From Ruegeria sp. PrR005 (lineage in GTDB: Bacteria > Pseudomonadota > Alphaproteobacteria > Rhodobacterales > Rhodobacteraceae), in the NCBI RefSeq assembly GCF_010500245.1, contig NZ_JAAGOX010000055.1, positions 164,321-228,320 on the forward strand: a DNA stretch of 64,000 nt. Reading direction: 5' to 3'. A program made the translations under genes and the position numbers. The notes under the pieces are model-generated. The model saw only the letters and a list, made by a program, of their open reading frames with translations, was not told where the DNA came from and did not search any database. The number at the start of each line of letters is the position of its first letter. Positions within the stretch are counted from its first letter, which is position 1. Positions 36,683 to 45,733 of the stretch are shown piece after piece.

Positions 36683-38509
36683 TCAGGCCGCCTCATCCTC
36701 GCCTGCCTGCTGCCGCGCCCATAGCTGGGCATACCGCCCGCCGCCCGACAGGAGCCCGTCATGAGTGCCTTGCTCGACGATCTCGCCCTTTTCCAGCACA
36801 ACGATCTTGTCGGCCTCGGCAATGGTGCTGAGGCGATGCGCGATGGTGATCACCGTGCGCCCCTCGCCCGCAAGGGCCAGCGCCTCCTTGATCTCCTGCT
36901 CGGTCTCGGTGTCCAGCGCGCTGGTCGCCTCGTCCAGCAGCAGGATCGGAGGGTTTTTGAGCAGCGTGCGGGCGATACCCACCCGCTGCTTCTCACCGCC
37001 CGACAGTTTCAGGCCGCGCTCGCCCACCTTTGTCTCATAGCCCTCGGGCAGCGAGGCGATGAAATCGTGGATCTGGGCCGCGCGCGCCACCGCCTCGACA
37101 TCGTCCTGAGTCGCGTCCTCGCGCCCATAGGCGATGTTGTAACGGATGGTATCGTTGAACAGCACCGTATCCTGCGGCACCACGCCGATGGCGTCATGCA
37201 GGCTGGTCTGGGTTACATCGCGGATGTCCTGTCCGTCGATCTTCAACGCGCCGCCGGTCACGTCGTAGAACCGGAACAAGAGCCGCCCGATGGTCGACTT
37301 GCCCGAGCCTGTGGCCCCCACGATGGCCACCGTCTGGCCCGCTGGAACGGTCAGTGATACGCCCTTGAGGATCTCGCGTTCCACCTCATAGCCAAAGCGC
37401 ACATCCTCCAGCGTGATCTCGCCTCCTGTAATCTTGAGTGGAGCCGCACCCGGCTTGTCGCTCACCTCGGCAGGTTGTTCCAGCAAATCGAACATTTCGC
37501 CCATATCAACCAGCGCCTGCCGGATCTCGCGATAGACGGTGCCCAGGAAATTCAACGGCACGGTGATCTGGATCATATAGGCGTTGACCATGACGAAATC
37601 GCCCACGGTCAATTGCCCCGCCTGCACCCCCAGCGCCGCCAGCACCATCACCCCGATCAGTCCGCAGGTGATCAGAAAGGATTGGCCGAAATTGAGAAAG
37701 GCCAGCGAATACGCGGTCTTGAGCGCCGCCTGCGCATAGGCCCGCATCGACTGGTCATAGCGGTGCGCCTCGCGTTCTTCGGCGCCGAAATACTTGACCG
37801 TCTCGAAATTCAGCAGGCTGTCGATAGCGCGCTGGTTGGCCTCGGTATCCTGATCGTTCATCTCGCGGCGCAGCTTCACCCGCCATTCGGTCACCGCGAA
37901 GGTGAACCAGATGTAAAGCGCGATGGTCCCGACAACAACGGCCAGATACCAGACATCGAACAGGTACATCAGGATACCCGCCACCAGCACCAGTTCCAGC
38001 ATCAGTGGGCCGATCGAGAACAGCATGAAGCGCAAGAGGAAGTCGACCCCCTTGACCCCGCGCTCGATGATGCGGCTCAGCCCTCCGGTCTTGCGGGTGA
38101 TGTGATAGCGCATCGACAGCCGGTGGATATGACGAAAGGTCTCCAGCGCCAGCGCGCGCAGCGCCCGTTGCCCAACCGGGGCAAAGAGCGCATCGCGCAG
38201 CTGCTGGAAACCAACGGTCAGCATCCGCGCCATGCCATAGGCAACGGTCAGGCCCACCGCCCCCAGAGCCAAGGGCGGCACGCCCTCGCCCGCCAGCGCG
38301 TCGACCGCCCCTTTGTACAGGATAGGGGTATAGACCGCGATCAGCTTGGCCAGCACCAGCATCGCCATCGCCAGAACCACCCGGCGTTTGACCCATCCCT
38401 CGCCCTCGGGCCACAGATAAGGCGCCACCCGCCGGATCGTGCGCCAGCCCGAACGTCGGTCTGCGTTCGCGCTCTGCTCTGCCGGTGCTGTGTGGGCCAG
38501 TCGTCTCAT
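36683..38509 (-). CDS. Atm1-type ABC exporter (ABCB7/HMT family)
   Basis: 608-residue half-transporter. Six membrane helices lie in residues ~45-330, then the ATPase: Walker A VGATGSGKSTIGRLLFRFYD, signature LSGGEKQRVGIARTLL, Walker B PPILLLDEATSALDTETEQE and the switch His in IAHRLSTI. The RLSMRYHITRKTGGLSRIIERG stretch in the second coupling region is typical of Atm1/ABCB7 proteins, which export glutathione-bound sulphur or iron-sulphur precursors and glutathione-metal adducts. The ATG at 38509 has AGG upstream; the in-frame TTG 14 codons earlier is less likely. Confidence 0.93.
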   Translation of the reverse strand: MRRLAHTAPAEQSANADRRSGWRTIRRVAPYLWPEGEGWVKRRVVLAMAMLVLAKLIAVYTPILYKGAVDALAGEGVPPLALGAVGLTVAYGMARMLTVGFQQLRDALFAPVGQRALRALALETFRHIHRLSMRYHITRKTGGLSRIIERGVKGVDFLLRFMLFSIGPLMLELVLVAGILMYLFDVWYLAVVVGTIALYIWFTFAVTEWRVKLRREMNDQDTEANQRAIDSLLNFETVKYFGAEEREAHRYDQSMRAYAQAALKTAYSLAFLNFGQSFLITCGLIGVMVLAALGVQAGQLTVGDFVMVNAYMIQITVPLNFLGTVYREIRQALVDMGEMFDLLEQPAEVSDKPGAAPLKITGGEITLEDVRFGYEVEREILKGVSLTVPAGQTVAIVGATGSGKSTIGRLLFRFYDVTGGALKIDGQDIRDVTQTSLHDAIGVVPQDTVLFNDTIRYNIAYGREDATQDDVEAVARAAQIHDFIASLPEGYETKVGERGLKLSGGEKQRVGIARTLLKNPPILLLDEATSALDTETEQEIKEALALAGEGRTVITIAHRLSTIAEADKIVVLEKGEIVEQGTHDGLLSGGGRYAQLWARQQAGEDEAA

Positions 38510-38568
38510 TGCGTGCCTATGACTTGGGTACGGAGTTGGAAACCGGCCCAAGGGGGCCGTCCAGCGGC

Positions 38569-40344
38569 TTAATCCGGAAGAGTGAATATCTGCCCCGGAT
38601 AGATCAGGTCAGGGTTCCGGATGCTGCTGCGATTGGCATCAAACACCTTCACATACAACAAGCCCTCGCCATATCGCTCCCGCGAAATCGCCCAAAGGGT
38701 ATCGCCCTTTTGTACAGTGACGGCATGAACCAGTGGCCGCGCCGGAGCCTCGCCGGATTGCGGATCGGCCGGGCGCAATATTTCCGGGGCCTCTCGCTTG
38801 AACGGCGTTTCCAACCGGCTGAGAACCGTGCCGCCGTGGCCCAGCTCGTCCAGTCGCAGCGTGTAGACGCCCGGTTCGACCCCGTCGATCTCGCCGCGCC
38901 ATTTGCCCTTGTCATCCGTCGAGACATCGGAAACAGCGCGGTTGTTGAAATAGACCCGCACCACAGATCCGCCATTGGCCCGCCCGGTCAACCGCACGCT
39001 GCCGGTCTCGGAGTAACCGATCGTGTCCAGCGCTACTCGGACCGGCTCCAACGGTGATTTTACTTCCGGCGCCTGCACCAATTCGACACCCGAGGCATCC
39101 GACCGCAATACCGCAACCGGCGCGGTTTGCGCCGCAACGGCCTCCCCTGCCCCGGGCTGCTCCGCTGTCGCCGTAACCGCAGTCGTGGTCTGCTCTTGCG
39201 CCGCAGCCGTCTCGACCGGCGCGCTGCCGGTAGAGGCTTCGGCAGCTGTGACAGGCTCGGCTGTCGCGGTCTGTTCCGTTTGCGCGGTCGTGGCTGCCGG
39301 GGCGACGGTCGCGGGCGTTGCCTCTTCTGCGGTTGCAACGTCCTGCTGGACCGGTGCGGTGGCCTCGGCCTGCTGCGTCTGCGGCGCTTTTGTGCTTTCC
39401 GCCACTGCTTCGCCGGGTTCGGATGCGGTGGGCGCAGGTGGCGGCGCAACCGCTGCCGTCTCGGTCTGCGAAGCTTGGGCCGTGGGTTCGGGCTGCGCCT
39501 GCTGCGCGGCATCCGCCACTTGTTCCTGCGTCTCTGCGCTGCTTGCCTCGCTGGGCCCATCCACGGATGGCTGCACCGCTACGTCTCCGGTCACCACCGG
39601 CGGCTGTGCGTCCGAAGGTTTCGGCGCGGCAGTAGTCTGCGCCTCAGCCGTTTCCACGGCGGCCGGATTGGTGTCTGGCTCGGCCGCCTCTTTGGCCGCC
39701 TCCGCAACCTGCACCGGTTCGGGTGCGGGCAGCGCCGCAATGATGTAATCATCCGACATTGTCGTCTGACCATCACGGTCTGCCCTCAGGGCCAGAACCC
39801 GTGCCGCATCGCTGAACGACAGCGTCAGGAATTCGGCAAACTTGCCATCGCCCACCACGTCGAAGCCATGCATCTCTGCCCCATCAAGCAGCACCGAGAT
39901 TCGGCTGCCAGCCTCGGCGGTTCCGGACAACAGCAGGGTGCCGTCCCGTTCGACAAAAATCTGGTCCAGAACCGGCGCGGCCAGCGCCACGGGTTTCTCC
40001 TCAGGCTCGGCAGCGGGGGCTGCGGCCTGCTCGGCCGCAGGCACGGCTTCCGGTTCGGTCTTTGCCTGGTCCTGTTCGACAGGAGTCTCGGTCGCGGCCT
40101 CGGTCTGAGACTCCGGTTTCGGCTCGGGCTCCACCACCTCCGCAGGTTCCGGTTTGGTCTCTACAGGTTTCGCGGCCTCGACATCCTGGGCCGGGGCGGG
40201 AACCGCAAGCGCCGACTCCTCCGCCTCGCGCGACCCGATCACCCCCAAAGCATACAGTGCCAACAGTCCCGCGGACAGCGCACCACCCGCGACAACCGCC
40301 CAGCCACCCGTGCTGAGCCCCCCAGTTCCGGCTTCTTTGGCCAT
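38569..40344 (-). CDS. LysM domain envelope protein with long Ala/Pro/Glu-rich linker
   Basis: 591 residues. One N-terminal membrane helix (GWAVVAGGALSAGLLALYALGVI). Residues ~45-115 and ~215-420 are low-complexity Ala/Glu/Pro/Thr/Gln linkers. Folded domains lie in between (LDQIFVERDGTLLLSGTAEAG, a beta sandwich) and after (SVRLTGRANGGSVVRVYFNN). The last ~50 residues are LysM (VHAVTVQKGDTLWAISRERY...LIYPGQIFTLPD), which binds peptidoglycan. A cell-wall spanning or division/morphology role is likely. It is transcribed just upstream of the Atm1 gene, 59 bases apart. Confidence 0.87.
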   Translation of the reverse strand: MAKEAGTGGLSTGGWAVVAGGALSAGLLALYALGVIGSREAEESALAVPAPAQDVEAAKPVETKPEPAEVVEPEPKPESQTEAATETPVEQDQAKTEPEAVPAAEQAAAPAAEPEEKPVALAAPVLDQIFVERDGTLLLSGTAEAGSRISVLLDGAEMHGFDVVGDGKFAEFLTLSFSDAARVLALRADRDGQTTMSDDYIIAALPAPEPVQVAEAAKEAAEPDTNPAAVETAEAQTTAAPKPSDAQPPVVTGDVAVQPSVDGPSEASSAETQEQVADAAQQAQPEPTAQASQTETAAVAPPPAPTASEPGEAVAESTKAPQTQQAEATAPVQQDVATAEEATPATVAPAATTAQTEQTATAEPVTAAEASTGSAPVETAAAQEQTTTAVTATAEQPGAGEAVAAQTAPVAVLRSDASGVELVQAPEVKSPLEPVRVALDTIGYSETGSVRLTGRANGGSVVRVYFNNRAVSDVSTDDKGKWRGEIDGVEPGVYTLRLDELGHGGTVLSRLETPFKREAPEILRPADPQSGEAPARPLVHAVTVQKGDTLWAISRERYGEGLLYVKVFDANRSSIRNPDLIYPGQIFTLPD

Positions 40345-40480
40345 CTTCGTCCTTCCCCATACCCAGAGCCCGCTCTGCGGCGGCTCTGGCCATCACCCCA
40401 GTCCACGACGCCGGTTGAGCCGGGCTTTCATTCCCGCTATCAGGGTTGCACCCCAATACAGGAAATCCGGAAAGGCCGCC

Positions 40481-41032
40481 ATGACCGTCAAATCCGTTTG
40501 TGTCTATTGCGGATCGCGATCCGGGGCAATGCCTGCCTATGCCGCAGCCGCCCGCGACTTTGGCCGCTTGCTGGCGGGCGAAGGCTGGCGCCTGGTCTAT
40601 GGCGCCGGAGATGTCGGCCTGATGGGCGAGGTCGCGCGTGCCGCACAACAGGCCGGTGGCCTGACTTTTGGCGTGATCCCGGTGCACCTGTTGCGCCGCG
40701 AGGTCGGAAAGACCGACCTGACCACTTTTGTGGTTACCGAGACCATGCATGAGCGCAAGAAGGTGATGATCATGAACGCCGACGCCGTCGTGGTTCTGCC
40801 TGGCGGCCCCGGATCCCTGGACGAGCTATTCGAAGCGCTCACCTGGCGGCAACTCGGCCTGCATGACAAGCCGATCCTGGTGTTGAATGTGGACGGCTAT
40901 TGGGATCCGCTGCGCACTCTGATCGAGCGCACGGTGGACCAAGGTTTTGCCGATGTCTCGCTGGCCGGTTACCTCACCTGGGTGGACACGCCCGAAGCGG
41001 CCATGACCGCCCTGCGCACCAGCCTGTCCTGA
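40481..41032 (+). CDS. LOG family protein (TIGR00730, cytokinin riboside phosphoribohydrolase-like)
   Basis: 183 residues with a Rossmann-like fold. The opening VCVYCGSRSG, the GAGDVGLMGEVARAAQQAGG helix, ERKKVMIMNADAVVVLPGGPGSLDE (the PGGxGTxxE active-site motif, here with Ser for Thr) and LNVDGYWDPL identify the LOG family, which cleaves nucleoside 5'-monophosphate-linked bases. The ATG at 40481 has AAAGG upstream. It converges on rarD, overlapping its 3' end by 64 bases. Confidence 0.93.
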   Translation: MTVKSVCVYCGSRSGAMPAYAAAARDFGRLLAGEGWRLVYGAGDVGLMGEVARAAQQAGGLTFGVIPVHLLRREVGKTDLTTFVVTETMHERKKVMIMNADAVVVLPGGPGSLDELFEALTWRQLGLHDKPILVLNVDGYWDPLRTLIERTVDQGFADVSLAGYLTWVDTPEAAMTALRTSLS

Positions 41033-41889
41033 CGCAAAAGCGACAGGGAAAACACCGCCACCGCCAGCCAGATGAGGACAAAGGCCGCCCCGTGCCAGGG
41101 GGTGAAAACCTCACCAAACACCAGAACCGCGCACAGGAATTGCAGGGTCGGGTTGATGTACTGCAACACGCCCACCGTCGACAGCGGCACCCGCCGCGCG
41201 GCATAGCTGAACAGGATCAGCGGGATCGCCGTCAGCGGCCCGGATCCGATCAGAAGCAGCGAGGTCGTCAGATCACCGCCAAATGCCCCCTCGCCCCGCA
41301 GATGAGACCAGGCCAGCACCGACAGAAAGATCGGCATCAGGATCACGATTTCGGTCGTCACGGAAATCACCGGCCCCAAGGCCAGTTCCTTCTTCACCGC
41401 GCCGTAAAGAGCGAAGCTGGTCGACAGGATCAGGGCCACCCAGGGCGCGACGCCCAAACCCCAGGTCAGAACCAATACCGCCAGCGCCGCCAGACCGATG
41501 GCCAGCCACTGCGCCCGCGCCAGCTGTTCGGCAAACAGAAACCGCCCCGCCAGCACCGCCATCAGCGGAAAGATGTAATAGCCCAAAGAGGCCTCGGTCA
41601 CCTGCCCCGCCTGAACCGAAAAGATGAACACTAGCCAGTTGAGCGAGATCATCAGCGCGGCCAACAGGATCAGCCCGATCTGGCGCAGGCCGGAATAGGC
41701 CCGCAACAACTCACCCAGCCGCCCCTGGAGCGTCAGGTACACCCCGAACAGCAGCACGGACCACAACGTGCGATGCGACAGCACCTCGGGCGGCGGCACA
41801 TGCGTCAGAAGCTTGTAGTAGAGCGGCGACAGTCCCCAGACCACACAGGCCCCGACCATCGCCAGAATGCCACGCCCGACCTCGCCCAT
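40969..41889 (-). CDS. rarD: RarD-type EamA transporter
   Basis: 306 residues, ten helices in the DMT superfamily. The family marks are GLSPLYYKLLTHVPPPEVLSHR, ISLNWLVFIFSVQAGQVTEASLGYYI and the late PLSTVGVLQYINPTLQF. RarD-type proteins are linked to chloramphenicol tolerance and to metabolite export; the substrate is unknown. Its 3' end overlaps the convergent LOG-family gene by 64 bases, which is long for convergent genes. It lies downstream of the enoyl-CoA hydratase gene on the same strand. Confidence 0.92.
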   Translation of the reverse strand: MGEVGRGILAMVGACVVWGLSPLYYKLLTHVPPPEVLSHRTLWSVLLFGVYLTLQGRLGELLRAYSGLRQIGLILLAALMISLNWLVFIFSVQAGQVTEASLGYYIFPLMAVLAGRFLFAEQLARAQWLAIGLAALAVLVLTWGLGVAPWVALILSTSFALYGAVKKELALGPVISVTTEIVILMPIFLSVLAWSHLRGEGAFGGDLTTSLLLIGSGPLTAIPLILFSYAARRVPLSTVGVLQYINPTLQFLCAVLVFGEVFTPWHGAAFVLIWLAVAVFSLSLLRQDRLVRRAVMAASGVSTQVR

Positions 41890-41961
41890 GCCCTGCCCCG
41901 GATGTTGTTACCCGCCGCTCTTGCCGCGCGCGGGCCGGATTGGCAAGCCGGGAAATCCGGA

Positions 41962-42732
41962 TCAGACCTTCCAATCCAGATGTCTGCGGCCCGGGTCCAT
42001 GAAATGGTCAACCATCACCGGCGTCGCCAGAGCATAGGCCTCTTCCAGTGACAGGTCGAGGTGACGATAGAGCGTCTGTTTACCCAATCCCACCGGGCCG
42101 GGATTGCGCGCCGCCAGCGTCCGGGCCAGTTCGCCCACCACGCCAGGCAATGCATCAGCAGGCACAATCCGGTTGATCAACCCGGCGGCCAGCGCCCAAT
42201 CCGCATCATAGGCCGCACCGGTCAGGGCCATTTCCATCACCGCCTTGCGCCCGATCGCACGCGACACGGCCACCGCAGGCGTCGTGCAAAAGCCGCCATT
42301 CTGCACCCCGGGCAGGCAGAAACTGGCCTCGGGCGTCGCATAGGCCAGATCGCAGGCAGCAACCAGCTGCAACCCGGCGGCGGTGGCGATGCCCTCTACC
42401 ATCGCAATGGTCGGCTTTGCCATCCGGGTCAAGTCCAGCATCATCGCCGAACAGGCCTGGAACAGGTCTTCCACATAGGCCCGGCCTTCATCCGCATCCG
42501 CCCGATGACGCGCGATCTCCTTCAGGTCATGCCCGGCGCAAAAGATCCGGCCCGGCCCGTGGATGACAACCACCCGGACCGCATCGTCCTGCCCGGCCCG
42601 CCGCAGCGCATCATGCAGCGCCGCGATCATCGCCCGCGACAGCGGATGCGCCGGCGCCCGGCCCAGCGTCAGGGTCAACACCCCTTCGTTCAACGCCTCG
42701 CTCACCAGCCCGTCTTGCGACATCTCGTTCAT
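41962..42732 (-). CDS. Enoyl-CoA hydratase/isomerase family protein
   Basis: 256 residues, crotonase fold: substrate-binding GRAPAHPLSRAMIAAL, oxyanion-hole loop IFCAGHDLKEI and the second oxyanion-hole strand in AACDLAYATPEASFCLPGVQNGGF. It resembles the ECHDC3 branch. One of the two catalytic glutamates of classical hydratases (the position in CLPGVQNG) is not Glu, so the reaction may differ from enoyl-CoA hydration. The ATG at 42732 follows GGGAGGATCAGGGC; the upstream frame runs through a dispersed repeat and is rejected. rarD follows it. Confidence 0.88.
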   Translation of the reverse strand: MNEMSQDGLVSEALNEGVLTLTLGRAPAHPLSRAMIAALHDALRRAGQDDAVRVVVIHGPGRIFCAGHDLKEIARHRADADEGRAYVEDLFQACSAMMLDLTRMAKPTIAMVEGIATAAGLQLVAACDLAYATPEASFCLPGVQNGGFCTTPAVAVSRAIGRKAVMEMALTGAAYDADWALAAGLINRIVPADALPGVVGELARTLAARNPGPVGLGKQTLYRHLDLSLEEAYALATPVMVDHFMDPGRRHLDWKV

Positions 42733-42785
42733 GCCCTGATCCTCCCGGTCGCAGAATGCCGTGCATGACCCAGCCTGACCAGCCC

Positions 42786-42845
42786 CTTCATTTCGCCCAA
42801 AATACTCCGGGGGGGAGCGCAAGACCCGACGGGGGCAGCGCCCCC
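42786..42845 (-). repeat. Dispersed intergenic repeat, copy B
   Basis: Read on the minus strand: GGGGGCGCTGCCCCC hairpin, a short spacer, GCGCTCCCCCCCCGGAGTATTT, then GGGCGAAATGAAG. It matches copy A at 16076-16121 in the GGAGTATTT core, the GCGAAATGAAG end and the preceding G/C hairpin. It lies between the enoyl-CoA hydratase gene and the sodB terminator. Confidence 0.6.
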
Positions 42846-42860
42846 ACCTGCCCCAAAGAA

Positions 42861-42887
42861 AAACCCGGCCCCCGAACGGGGACCGGG
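42861..42887 (-). terminator. Rho-independent terminator of sodB
   Basis: On the minus strand CCCGGTCCCC pairs with GGGGGCCGGG around TTCG, followed by TTTTTCTTT. It lies 27 bases after the sodB stop. Confidence 0.85.
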
Positions 42888-42913
42888 CCTGAAGCACTAC
42901 GCCTTGCGCTGAT

Positions 42914-43513
42914 TTACATGCGCGATGCGACGTTTTCCCAGTTCACCAGATTGTCGAGGAAGTTCGACAGATAGGCGGGGCGCTTGTTGCGGAAATCGAT
43001 GTAATAGCTGTGTTCCCACACATCACACCCCAGCAGAGCGGTCTGGCCAAAGCAGAGCGGGTTCACACCGTTCTCGGTCTTGGTCACCGCCAGCGACCCG
43101 TCGGCGTTCTTGACCAGCCAGCACCAGCCCGACCCGAACTGACCGGCACCGGCGGCAGAGAATTGTGACTTGAACTCGTCGACCGAGCCAAAGCTCTCGG
43201 CAATCGCCTTTTCCAGCTCGCCCGGCATCTTGCTCTCGCCCGGCCCCATCATTTCCCAGAACTGGTTGTGATTCCACAGCTGGGAAATGTTGTTGAAGAT
43301 GCCATTCTGCGCCACGGCGGTGGCATTGTAGGTGCCGGTGATGATCTCTTCCATCGACTTGCCGTCCCACTCGGTCCCGGCAATCAGCTTGTTGCCGTTG
43401 TCGACATAGGCCTTGTGGTGCAGGTCGTGGTGATATTCCAGCGTCTCGGCGCTCATGCCCTTGGATGCCAGCGCGTCATGTGCATAAGGAAGATCAGGAA
43501 GTTCAAAAGCCAT
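42914..43513 (-). CDS. sodB: Superoxide dismutase (Fe/Mn)
   Basis: 199 residues. The metal ligands lie in EYHHDLHHKAYVDN (first His), LWNHNQFWEMM (second His) and CDVWEHSYYIDFRN (Asp and His). GAGQFGSGWCWLV matches the Fe-SOD type common in Roseobacters. It converts superoxide to oxygen and peroxide in the cytoplasm. The ATG at 43513 has AGGGGG upstream; the frame continues further left without a start. Terminator follows. It diverges from the FkbM methyltransferase gene. Confidence 0.97.
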   Translation of the reverse strand: MAFELPDLPYAHDALASKGMSAETLEYHHDLHHKAYVDNGNKLIAGTEWDGKSMEEIITGTYNATAVAQNGIFNNISQLWNHNQFWEMMGPGESKMPGELEKAIAESFGSVDEFKSQFSAAGAGQFGSGWCWLVKNADGSLAVTKTENGVNPLCFGQTALLGCDVWEHSYYIDFRNKRPAYLSNFLDNLVNWENVASRM

Positions 43514-43615
43514 CTTGGCCCCCTGTTGAAATTGATGTTGCGTTCCCAAGGTTACATGCTTTGGGCATGCCCGCAGGTCAAGGGCCGATACAAGAAAAGC
43601 GGCGGGAAGAGGCAG

Positions 43616-44368
43616 ATGCTGACCAGAATACGCAAGATGATCTACCGCGCTCGCGGCTATGTGCCCGGTCGTCTGAACGGCGAACCGTTCCGGCTCGACC
43701 CCTATCATTCCAAGTTCTGGCGCAAGGTCACGGCAGGCGGCTGGGAGCCCGAGACCTTTGCTGTGCTCGACCGTCACCTGTCGCCGGACCGGGATTATGT
43801 CGATATCGGCGCCTGGATCGGGCCGACCGTACTTTATGCCGCGCGAAGGGCGCGCCACGTCTGGTGTTTCGAACCCGATCCGGTGGCGCTCCGGCATCTC
43901 TTGTGGAACCTGGAACTGAACGCCATCCGCAACGTCTCGGCCTTTGGCGTGGCCTTGTCGGACGGGTTCGGGCTGGCCCGCATGGCGTCCTTCGGGGGCG
44001 AGGCCGGAGATTCGATGACCTCGCTACTGGCCTCAGGCAATCATGGCTCGGACGCGCTGACCATCGGCTGGGACCAGTTCGCGCAAACTGTCGACCTGTC
44101 CGGCGTCTCGCTGGTCAAGATGGATGTCGAAGGGGCCGAGTTCGGTGTGGTCCCTACGTTGTCCGACTGGCTGCGCACCCATCGCCCTGCCTTTTACCTC
44201 TCGACCCATGCGCCGTTTCTGGAGGAGAACGCACGGGCCGGGGCCATGGCCGGGCTGGCGCGGAACCTCGACTTCTATGCCCGCGCGACGGACGAGGCCG
44301 GCGCCCCCGCCGACCTCGCCGCGCCCGAGGCGCAAAGCCGTTTTTGCAGTTTCCTGTTCAACGGCTGA
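43616..44368 (+). CDS. FkbM family methyltransferase
   Basis: 250 residues. SAM-binding motif I is DYVDIGAWIGPTVLYAARR, then FEPDPVALRHL and SLVKMDVEGAEFGVV, which define FkbM-type O-methyltransferases. These often methylate sugars of surface polysaccharides or secondary metabolites. The N-terminus is basic (RIRKMIYRARGYVPGR). ATG at 43616 has GGGAAGAGGCAG upstream. It ends ten bases from the convergent small-protein cluster. No glycosyltransferases are nearby to indicate the substrate. Confidence 0.88.
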   Translation: MLTRIRKMIYRARGYVPGRLNGEPFRLDPYHSKFWRKVTAGGWEPETFAVLDRHLSPDRDYVDIGAWIGPTVLYAARRARHVWCFEPDPVALRHLLWNLELNAIRNVSAFGVALSDGFGLARMASFGGEAGDSMTSLLASGNHGSDALTIGWDQFAQTVDLSGVSLVKMDVEGAEFGVVPTLSDWLRTHRPAFYLSTHAPFLEENARAGAMAGLARNLDFYARATDEAGAPADLAAPEAQSRFCSFLFNG

Positions 44369-44377
44369 GCGCGGGGT

Positions 44378-44812
44378 TCACTTCGACGTGACCGTGCATT
44401 TACCCCAGCCATCGGGCTGATTGTCGAAATACGAGAGCACAGCCCGCACGGTGACGGTCTTTTTCTCGGTATTCAGGATCGCCTTGTACTGGGCGTTCTC
44501 CTGGGTATTCACATTGCCGACAGGGATGCCCTTGACCTCCCAGTTCAGACGCACCGATCCTTTGCCGCGCTTGCTGAGTTGGGCCTGCACCGGCTTCTTG
44601 ATGACCTCCATGATCAACCCATCCGCAACCACCGCAGTCCCAAGCGCTTCGTCCAGGTCGATGATCAATCGGGGCGCAATCCAGCCATCCCGCGATTTCG
44701 GAGTGACCTGACAATCATAGACCTGCCCAGCCGCTGCCGCTCCGGCAAACATCAGCGCACAGGCCTGTGCCAGCAGACAAAGGCGCAAACCCTGTTTCAT
44801 GGTATCTTTCAT
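44378..44812 (-). CDS. Small two-cysteine exported protein, paralogue 1 of 4
   Basis: 144 residues, signal peptide (MKDTMKQGLRLCLLAQACAL, cleavage near AAA-GQVYDC). The mature protein shares with its three upstream neighbours: Y.C at its start (VYDCQV), GWI.PR followed by a hydrophobic strand with a late D (LIIDLDEA), DG.I, a basic K.R segment, W.VK.IPV.N...E..YKA.LN, and GWGKC a few residues before a basic C-terminus. The two conserved Cys near the ends suggest one disulphide. Mostly beta. It overlaps paralogue 2 by four bases (ATGA). I know of no described family. Confidence 0.75.
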   Translation of the reverse strand: MKDTMKQGLRLCLLAQACALMFAGAAAAGQVYDCQVTPKSRDGWIAPRLIIDLDEALGTAVVADGLIMEVIKKPVQAQLSKRGKGSVRLNWEVKGIPVGNVNTQENAQYKAILNTEKKTVTVRAVLSYFDNQPDGWGKCTVTSK

Positions 44813-45243
44813 TTCTTCTTAACCCTTTCGCACTTGCCCTGCCCGCGCAGCGCATCGCCATCCATGCCGCTGTGAATGGCCGAGATGTTCACGCTCGCCT
44901 TTCGGGTGTTCAGCGTCGCCTTGTATTCCACATCGGTCGATCCGGGACTGTTGGAATAATGCGCGTCCTTCAGCTCCCACCGGAATTCCCAAAGATCGTC
45001 GCTTCGCTTGCCCAGATTGGCTCGGATGACGTCGCCGTAGTTCTCCTTGATATAGCCGTCATAGACGATACCCGCGCCGCTTTTCCGATCCAACGCAAGA
45101 TAGATTTTCGGAGGAATCCATCCGATCTTGGAGAAACTCTTGACCTCGCAGATATATTCCTCGGACAGAACCTTTTCGTTTTTGGCCAATACGGCGGTGG
45201 CCGATAGTGCGAGGCTCACCGCAAAAACAGTTGCTTTCAGCAT
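44809..45243 (-). CDS. Small two-cysteine exported protein, paralogue 2 of 4
   Basis: 144 residues with signal peptide (MLKATVFAVSLALSATAVLA). Shared landmarks are EYICEV, GWIPPKIYLALDRK, YDGYIK, NLGKR, WEFRWELKDAHYSN, VEYKATLNTRK and QGKCERVKKK. G+C is lower than in flanking genes (45% in the sample 45121-45180). It lies 24 bases after paralogue 3 and overlaps paralogue 1 by four bases, so the three are likely co-translated. Function is unknown. Confidence 0.75.
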   Translation of the reverse strand: MLKATVFAVSLALSATAVLAKNEKVLSEEYICEVKSFSKIGWIPPKIYLALDRKSGAGIVYDGYIKENYGDVIRANLGKRSDDLWEFRWELKDAHYSNSPGSTDVEYKATLNTRKASVNISAIHSGMDGDALRGQGKCERVKKK

Positions 45244-45267
45244 ATCTTTAAAGCGGCCTTTCCTTTG

Positions 45268-45678
45268 TCATTGTTTTCCAATCGCACATTTCCCCCACCC
45301 TTTGGGGTAGCTTGAATACTGGGTCGCCAGAACGGCACGCAGCCGCACTTTTCCGGTCTTTTCATTCAGAACCGCGGTATAAACGGCGTGTTCCTTCATC
45401 CTGAGATTGCTGACGGGAATGTTCTTGACGCTCCACTCGATTTGAATGGAGATCGCGTCCCGGCGTTCCAGCTTGCCCGCCATAGGGCCTTTCTGAACCA
45501 TCGCGATGATCCCATCCATGACCTGCACATTGGGCTCATCAACCACAAACACGACTCTGGGCGGGATCCAGCCATAGTCCTGATTCGAGTCCAGCTTGCA
45601 GTCATAGACCTGCGCCGCGCTGGCCTGCATTCCAGTCAAACCTGTTATCGCGGCAATCACGGCTGCCACTATTTTCAT
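45268..45678 (-). CDS. Small two-cysteine exported protein, paralogue 3 of 4
   Basis: 136 residues from the ATG at 45678, which opens the signal peptide MKIVAAVIAAITGLTGMQAS. A start at 45723 would add 15 charged residues in front. Landmarks: QVYDCKL, GWIPPRVVFVVDEP, MDGII, LERR, IEWSVKNIPVSNL, VYTAVLN and GWGKCAIGKQ. Closest to paralogue 1 by eye. It follows paralogue 4 by 55 bases. Confidence 0.75.
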   Translation of the reverse strand: MKIVAAVIAAITGLTGMQASAAQVYDCKLDSNQDYGWIPPRVVFVVDEPNVQVMDGIIAMVQKGPMAGKLERRDAISIQIEWSVKNIPVSNLRMKEHAVYTAVLNEKTGKVRLRAVLATQYSSYPKGWGKCAIGKQ

Positions 45679-45733
45679 GTTTGTTCTCAAATTCTTGCGA
45701 TCCACTTCTATACTCACTCCCAACTGACTGCTC

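Noticed and set aside
36474..36722. Possible coding remnant in the gap upstream of the phospholipase D-like gene
   Set aside because: A plus-strand frame looks somewhat coding but has no convincing start and overlaps the end of the Atm1-type gene; I cannot support it as a gene.
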